DNA from: Desulfobacterales bacterium
GTDB lineage: Bacteria > Desulfobacterota > Desulfobacteria > Desulfobacterales > CAFBRK01
Assembly (NCBI GenBank): GCA_021737185.1
Contig: JAIPEL010000044.1
Location: 1 to 33,236 of the forward strand
Direction of reading: 5' to 3'
Length of the DNA: 33,236 bases
In this document: piece by piece, positions 29,102 to 33,236 of the stretch
Numbering within the stretch: position 1 is the first letter of the stretch
Layout: each line of letters opens with the position of its first letter
Notes under the pieces: model-generated
What the model was told of the DNA's origin: nothing
The model's input: only the letters and a program-made list of their open reading frames with translations
Database searches by the model: none
Made by a program: the position numbers and the translations under genes

Positions 29102-30997
29102 TCAGAACTTCTGCACTTTGACGGCGTCCTGGCGGGCTTTGAGGGCAACCATCAGCACTGAAATGGCCGCCGGGGTGATCCCGGCGATCCGCGACGCCTG
29201 CCCCAGGGAGGCGGGCCTCACATCGGACAGCTTTTCCTTTAACTCGTTGGAAAGCCCGTGCACACTTTGGAAATCGAACTGTTCCGGAATGGTCTGCTTT
29301 TCCAGATCCTTGAATTTTTCAATTTCCCTGAACTGCTTTTGAATGTACCCTTCGTACTTGATTTCGATCTCGACCTGCCGGGCCGCCTCTGCAGAAACGG
29401 GCGCGGCCGGAGGGCCGCTCAAGATTCCCACGGCTTCGTAGTCCAGCTCCTTTCGCTTCAGAAGCTGTTCGAGGCAAACACCGCTGCCGATGGGGGGGCT
29501 GCCGTACTCCGCCAGGTAGCGGTTGACTTCCGCCGACGGCTTGATGACCGTCTTTTTGATTCGGTCGATTTCATCTGCGATTTCCCTTTTTCGATCGCGG
29601 ATGCGGGCGCAGCTTTCCGCATCGATCAGCCCCAGTTCATGGCCGATCTCCATCAGGCGAAGATCGGCATTGTCCTCCCGCAGCATCAAGCGGTATTCGG
29701 CGCGGGAGGTAAACATCCGATATGGCTCCCGGGTCCCCCGGGTGACCAGATCGTCCACCATGACACCCATGTAAGCCTGGGAGCGGTCCAGCAGGAATGG
29801 GGCTCGGCCCTGCACTCGGCAGGCGGCGTTGATGCCGGCCCACATCCCCTGCGCGGCGGCTTCTTCGTATCCGGAGGTGCCGTTGATCTGCCCCGCCAGA
29901 TACAGCCCCCGGACCGCCTTTGTCTCCAGCGTCGGCTTTAGCTGAAGCGGATCGACGTAATCGTACTCGATGGCGTAGGCCGGCCTCATGATTTCCGCCT
30001 GCTCGAGCCCCCGCACGGATCTGACCAGCTCGATTTGAACTTCCAGCGGAAGGCTGTTTCCAAGCCCGCTGGCATAGATCTCCGCAGTGTCGATGCCTTC
30101 CGGCTCGAGGATGATCTGATGGCTCTCCCGGTCGCCGAACTTGACGATCTTGTCCTCCAGTGACGGGCAGTATCGAGCGGAGATGCCTTGGATCCTTCCG
30201 CCGTAAAGCGCCGAGCGCGAAAGGTTCTGCGAAACGACCCGATGAGCGGCGGCATTGGTCTTTCCCATGTAGCTCGGCAGTTGGGGCATGGCGACCGGTT
30301 CTGAAAAAACGGAAAACGGCCGCGGGTCGGGGTCTGCATCCTGGCGGGTAAACACCGAAAAATCGATGCTGTCTTTCTTCAGGCGCGGCGGGGTCCCGGT
30401 CTTCATCCGTCCCAGGGAAAAGCCGAGCTCCTTCAGATGGGCAGGCAGCCCATAGGAGGCGAACTCGCCCGCCCTTCCAGCACGGATCGAAGAAAATCCG
30501 ATATGAACCAACCCGGAAAAAAAGGTGCCTGCGGCCAGGACCACGCACCTTGCCCGATAGCCGAACCCGGTGTGGTCCTGCAGGCCGACGACACGGCCTT
30601 CTTCGACCACCAGCCGCTCCACTAACGCCTGCTTCAGTTCGAGGTTCGGCGCCCGTTCCACCGCCGCTTTCATGGCGATATGGTATCGGATCTTGTCGTT
30701 CTGGGTCCGGGAAGAATGCACGGCCGGCCCTTTTTTCGTGTTCAACGTCCGGTACTGGATGGCGGACTGGTCGGTGATCCTGGCCATCTCCCCGCCCAGG
30801 GCGTCGATCTCCCGGACGAGCTGCCCCTTGGCCATCCCGCCGATGGACGGACTGCACGGCATGGCGGCAAGCTTATCCAGATCGATGGCCAGCAAAAGAG
30901 TGGCGCATCCCATCCGGCCCGAAGCCAGGGCCGCCTCGCAGCCGGCATGTCCGGCCCCCACCACGATGACGTCGTATGATTTTGTGGTCGAGGTCAT
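29102..30997 (-). CDS. mnmG: tRNA uridine-5-carboxymethylaminomethyl modification enzyme MnmG (GidA)
   Basis: This FAD-dependent enzyme acts with MnmE to build the cmnm5U modification at tRNA wobble position 34. The 631 residues match family size. The FAD fold signature is at the N-terminus ([20 protein letters not shown]), then [20 protein letters not shown], and later [20 protein letters not shown] followed by GMWAGINAA, all family hallmarks. The C-terminal helical domain ends in [21 protein letters not shown] 30997 has a poor ribosome binding site. It is transcribed divergently from the YhcC-like gene. Confidence 0.97.
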   Translation of the reverse strand: MTSTTKSYDVIVVGAGHAGCEAALASGRMGCATLLLAIDLDKLAAMPCSPSIGGMAKGQLVREIDALGGEMARITDQSAIQYRTLNTKKGPAVHSSRTQNDKIRYHIAMKAAVERAPNLELKQALVERLVVEEGRVVGLQDHTGFGYRARCVVLAAGTFFSGLVHIGFSSIRAGRAGEFASYGLPAHLKELGFSLGRMKTGTPPRLKKDSIDFSVFTRQDADPDPRPFSVFSEPVAMPQLPSYMGKTNAAAHRVVSQNLSRSALYGGRIQGISARYCPSLEDKIVKFGDRESHQIILEPEGIDTAEIYASGLGNSLPLEVQIELVRSVRGLEQAEIMRPAYAIEYDYVDPLQLKPTLETKAVRGLYLAGQINGTSGYEEAAAQGMWAGINAACRVQGRAPFLLDRSQAYMGVMVDDLVTRGTREPYRMFTSRAEYRLMLREDNADLRLMEIGHELGLIDAESCARIRDRKREIADEIDRIKKTVIKPSAEVNRYLAEYGSPPIGSGVCLEQLLKRKELDYEAVGILSGPPAAPVSAEAARQVEIEIKYEGYIQKQFREIEKFKDLEKQTIPEQFDFQSVHGLSNELKEKLSDVRPASLGQASRIAGITPAAISVLMVALKARQDAVKVQKF

Positions 30998-31210
30998 TGT
31001 TTACTGGCAGTGCTGTGAATGGTAGTTATCAATATTGACGGTTTCATAAAAAGGCCTGAACAGCCTATACAATAGTCGGAAATATACCCCGAATCAAGGA
31101 GCGAGGTCTTGCGGCGGGGACATTTCCTTGCAACCACGAATCTAACCCAAATTCCTATATTGAACATCTTAATAGAAGGCGGGCGATTCAAGATCAAGCG
31201 GGAGACGATT

Positions 31211-32125
31211 TTGGCAGACCGCTACACGGACCTGAGCAGCTATCTGAAGGCCGCTTTCGGCTGCAGGGTCCAGAAAATCACCGTTGACGCAGGAATGTCC
31301 TGCCCCAACCGGGACGGAACGCTTTCGCGCCGGGGCTGCATTTTTTGCAACGCCCGCGGTTCCGGAACCGGGGCCCATGAGCGGGGCCTTTCGATTACCG
31401 AGCAGCTCGAACGAGGGAAAAATACGCTATCCCGGCGCTACAAGGCCAAAAAATTCATCGCCTATTTTCAGTCCTATACCAACACTTACGCTCCCCTGCC
31501 CCGCCTTCGCGCGTTGTACGACGAGGCTCTTGCCGTCGATGACGTCGTCGGTCTTTCCATCGGCACCCGGCCGGACTGCGTCGATAAACAGGTGCTGGAC
31601 CTGCTCGAACGCTATGCCGCCGATCGGATGATCTGGATCGAATACGGCCTTCAGTCCGCTGCAGACGACACCTTGGACCGGATCAACCGCGGGCACACGG
31701 CCGCATGTTTTTCAGAGGCGGTCTGCGCCGCCCAAGGACGAGGCATCCTGATCTGCGCCCATGTCATCCTTGGGCTGCCCGGGGAAGACAGACAAAAGAT
31801 GATGGAAACCGCAGACTTCATCGCAAGATCAGGCATCGACGGCGTCAAGATTCACTTGCTCTATGTGGTCCGGGGCACCGAGATGGAGCACCTGTACCGG
31901 AATGGAGACTACCGCTGCCTGGAACAGCGCGAGTACGTTTCTCTGGTGTGCGAGTTTCTGGAGCGGCTTCCCCGTGGGATGGTCATCCAACGCCTCACCG
32001 GCGATCCCCACAGAGAAGAGCTCGCGGCCCCGGCGTGGGCCCTGGACAAGGCCGGCACCCTTGCACGGATCCGGGAGCGTTTGGAGGAACTGGATACGTG
32101 GCAAGGCAGGAAATACAAAGGTTGA
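31211..32125 (+). CDS. YhcC-type radical SAM protein (TIGR01212 family)
   Basis: This 304-residue protein starts at TTG 31211 (LADRYTDLSSYLK), chosen because GGGAG lies 6 bases upstream and the length then fits the family (about 300-310); the frame is open back to 31109. The iron-sulfur motif is the family's unusual C-x11-C-x2-C: SCPNRDGTLSRRGCIFCN (Cys 31, 43, 46). Other hallmarks are KFIAYFQSYTNTYAPLPRLR, GLSIGTRPDC and IWIEYGLQSAADDTLDRINR. YhcC homologues are radical SAM proteins of uncertain function, possibly in RNA modification. The gene is divergent from mnmG. Confidence 0.9.
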   Translation: MADRYTDLSSYLKAAFGCRVQKITVDAGMSCPNRDGTLSRRGCIFCNARGSGTGAHERGLSITEQLERGKNTLSRRYKAKKFIAYFQSYTNTYAPLPRLRALYDEALAVDDVVGLSIGTRPDCVDKQVLDLLERYAADRMIWIEYGLQSAADDTLDRINRGHTAACFSEAVCAAQGRGILICAHVILGLPGEDRQKMMETADFIARSGIDGVKIHLLYVVRGTEMEHLYRNGDYRCLEQREYVSLVCEFLERLPRGMVIQRLTGDPHREELAAPAWALDKAGTLARIRERLEELDTWQGRKYKG

Positions 32126-32362
32126 ATGGGTAAATGGTTGATTGGTCAAATGGGGGGGCAATCGATCACTGGCCGACGGCAAAACTTGCGCTTATCCAAC
32201 CGCCCAATGGGCGGAGAGATCTTCGTGAAATTACCGTCATGCCCGCGAAAGTGGACAGCCAGTTTTTTTGTTCCAGATTCTGTCTGAATGCCCGTCTCCG
32301 TGAACATGACAAAGCCAACACCCCGTTGCCCGAGCGAATCAACCATTCAACCAATCAACCAA
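32126..32362. repeat. Intergenic region with nested inverted repeats
   Basis: About 237 non-coding bases. GGTTGATTGG (32136-32145) has its inverse CCAATCAACC at 32351-32360 and again at 32359-32368. Within it GTCATG (32236-32241), followed by CCCGCGAAAG, and CATGAC (32305-32310) form the ends of a smaller segment. GTCATGCCCGCGAAAG resembles the core of interspersed repeats widespread in proteobacteria. The region looks like one repeat inserted into another. Confidence 0.6.
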
Positions 32363-32836
32363 TCAACCAACCAGGTAGGTGCCCGTGCCCACCGCGATCA
32401 GGACCCCTTTGTCGTTGTGGAGCTCCATACGCGTGACGGCGACTTTTTTTCCGGCCCGCATGATCGTTCCGGCGGCCTTGAAATAAGCGCCTTTTCCAGG
32501 CCGCAGGTAATCGATGCGAAGGTCGATGGTCCCCATCCGGGTCAAGGCGGCTGCAATTTCCTCCACCGGTCTTCCGGCCATCCGCTTGACCACGCCGGTG
32601 GAGGCGGTCATGCCGCCCAGGGCGTCGAGTACGGCCGAGATCACCCCGCCGTGAAGCGAGCCCAACACATAATTTCCCACCAGCTCGGGCTTCATCTGAA
32701 AACCGACGACCGCCTTTTCCAGGGTCAGGGCTTCGACCTTCATGCCTAAAACCCGGTCGAAGGGGATCCGCTTTTCATAGATATCCTTTACGATGTCGAG
32801 CAAGTCTTGGAGATTTTCAGTTTCCGATCGGCTCAT
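32363..32836 (-). CDS. PaaI-family hotdog thioesterase
   Basis: This protein of 157 residues starts at ATG 32836 (MSRSETENLQ...); an earlier in-frame Met at 32857 is possible. The hotdog core is visible as GNYVLGSLHGGVISAVLDAL (with the family's HGG) followed by GGMTA, then IDLRIDYLRPGKG and later MELHNDKGVLIAVGTGTYLV. PaaI-type thioesterases hydrolyse acyl-CoA, often aromatic or small acyl groups; this one's substrate is unknown. It converges on the YhcC-like gene across the repeat-rich gap. Confidence 0.9.
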   Translation of the reverse strand: MSRSETENLQDLLDIVKDIYEKRIPFDRVLGMKVEALTLEKAVVGFQMKPELVGNYVLGSLHGGVISAVLDALGGMTASTGVVKRMAGRPVEEIAAALTRMGTIDLRIDYLRPGKGAYFKAAGTIMRAGKKVAVTRMELHNDKGVLIAVGTGTYLVG

Positions 32837-32935
32837 GTGAAAAAGCTCTCTTTGCAAAAAAAATTGATCCCGGTTGTAGGGAAAAGCTCCAGCGGCTCTA
32901 CTCTCAGCTTTTTTTGGGTCATTGATCCGATCTTA

Positions 32936-33034
32936 TATGGGGATTGTCATACAGCCTTTCTCGAAGCCCAGGGGGCCAGTTCCTTGGGCAAGCCGTGGCA
33001 GCCGAAACGGAATGGAATTCTGACAATCCCCATA
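32936..33034. mobile_element. MITE-like segment with 14-bp terminal inverted repeats
   Basis: TATGGGGATTGTCA (32936-32949) and TGACAATCCCCATA (33021-33034) are exact inverse copies 99 bp apart, outer edge to outer edge. No target-site duplication is certain. It carries no gene. It may be a miniature transposable element or part of a degenerate one. Confidence 0.55.
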
Positions 33035-33162
33035 ACTGTGCAGCAGACAATTCAGGATGTATACCAGCCAGGCGGAAAAGGGCAAGCCCTCGTCGCCCAG
33101 GGCTCCGCCAAAGTCCGCGTAACGGACGAACCATTGATGGGGCGCCGGTCGTATCGACCGTT

Positions 33163-33220
33163 GGAGGGACGCGCTCTGTCGCGTCCGACCGCGGGCGGCC
33201 ACGACAGAGCGTGGCCCTCC
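33163..33220. repeat. REP-like palindrome
   Basis: GGAGGGACGCGCTCTGTCG (33163-33181) pairs with CGACAGAGCGTGGCCCTCC (33202-33220) at 17 of 19 positions. Palindromes of this kind with a GGAGGG...CCCTCC rim occur many times in some genomes; only one full copy is in the window. Confidence 0.65.
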
Positions 33221-33236
33221 ATTTTTGGACTTTGAC

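Larger units (their letters stand above)
32837..33236. other. Repeat-rich intergenic end of the window
   Basis: This 400-base stretch holds no convincing gene. It contains a 99-bp segment with perfect 14-bp terminal inverted repeats (32936-33034), a small hairpin CGGTCG-TAT-CGACCG (33146-33160) and a REP-like palindrome (33163-33220). A minus-strand frame (33202-32933) runs across all three repeats and has no ribosome binding site. Confidence 0.6.

Noticed and set aside
32933..33202. Minus-strand frame of about 89 codons at the right edge
   Set aside because: It crosses the MITE-like segment and two palindromes and has no ribosome binding site. It could be a fragment of a mobile gene, but I cannot support that.

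Overview
The window looks like a piece of a GC-rich Gram-negative chromosome, most likely a Desulfobacterota (sulfate-reducing 'deltaproteobacterial') genome. This is inferred from the gene mix (an MJ0042/DUF3426 zinc-ribbon protein, two B12-binding radical SAM proteins, a divergent PurD-like ATP-grasp protein, IHF alpha, MnmG) and was not tested by any search. The chromosomal backbone is interrupted by one clear integrated element of about 14.3 kb.

Left backbone (1-10780). On the minus strand are the truncated D-alanine--D-alanine ligase gene (ddl), a small membrane protein and a DUF1992 protein. A plus-strand PurD-like ATP-grasp gene follows. Then comes a minus-strand cluster: ihfA, a 1121-residue zinc-ribbon/class III cyclase/AAA/TPR signalling protein, and two B12-binding radical SAM enzymes.

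Integrated element (10784-25117). A 17-bp direct repeat marks both ends. The right copy is the 3' end of an intact elongator tRNA-Met gene, and a tyrosine integrase lies against it. Reading left to right, the element holds: an AT-richer orphan gene; a strong terminator and a sigma70-like promoter; a tightly overlapping operon of sixteen genes (12131-19339) with an XRE regulator, an AlpA/Xis-like DNA-binding protein, a replisome-organizer-like protein, a primase-helicase, a probable PD-(D/E)XK-fold protein, a possible virion-associated protein, a small-terminase-like HTH protein and several unknowns; a leftward cargo operon (21501-19367) that encodes two secreted proteins and a coiled-coil/winged-helix protein; a ribbon-helix-helix regulator with divergent overlapping promoters and a palindromic operator; a structured, T-tract-ending leader; four small unknown genes; a cytoplasmic trypsin-like protease; and the integrase. 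No capsid, portal, large terminase or tail gene is recognisable. Own replication and integration, a TerS-like protein and no structural genes fit a phage satellite (PICI-like) better than a complete prophage. I regard this as the most interesting system in the window.

Right backbone (25178-33236). After the tRNA come a bidirectional terminator and a minus-strand cluster (DnaJ/CbpA-like, hpt, DUF3426 protein with 31-residue acidic repeats), then mnmG. On the plus strand is a YhcC-type radical SAM gene, followed by a PaaI-type thioesterase on the minus strand. The last few hundred bases are a nest of palindromic and MITE-like repeats.

How the element probably works: integrase plus the Xis-like protein, with host IHF encoded right next to the attachment site, would move it in and out of tRNA-Met. 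The XRE and RHH proteins would control the two rightward transcription units. The replisome organizer and primase-helicase would copy the excised circle. The TerS-like protein could steer packaging into a helper phage, and the protease and secreted proteins are candidate host-benefit or defence cargo. All of this last paragraph is inference from gene content.
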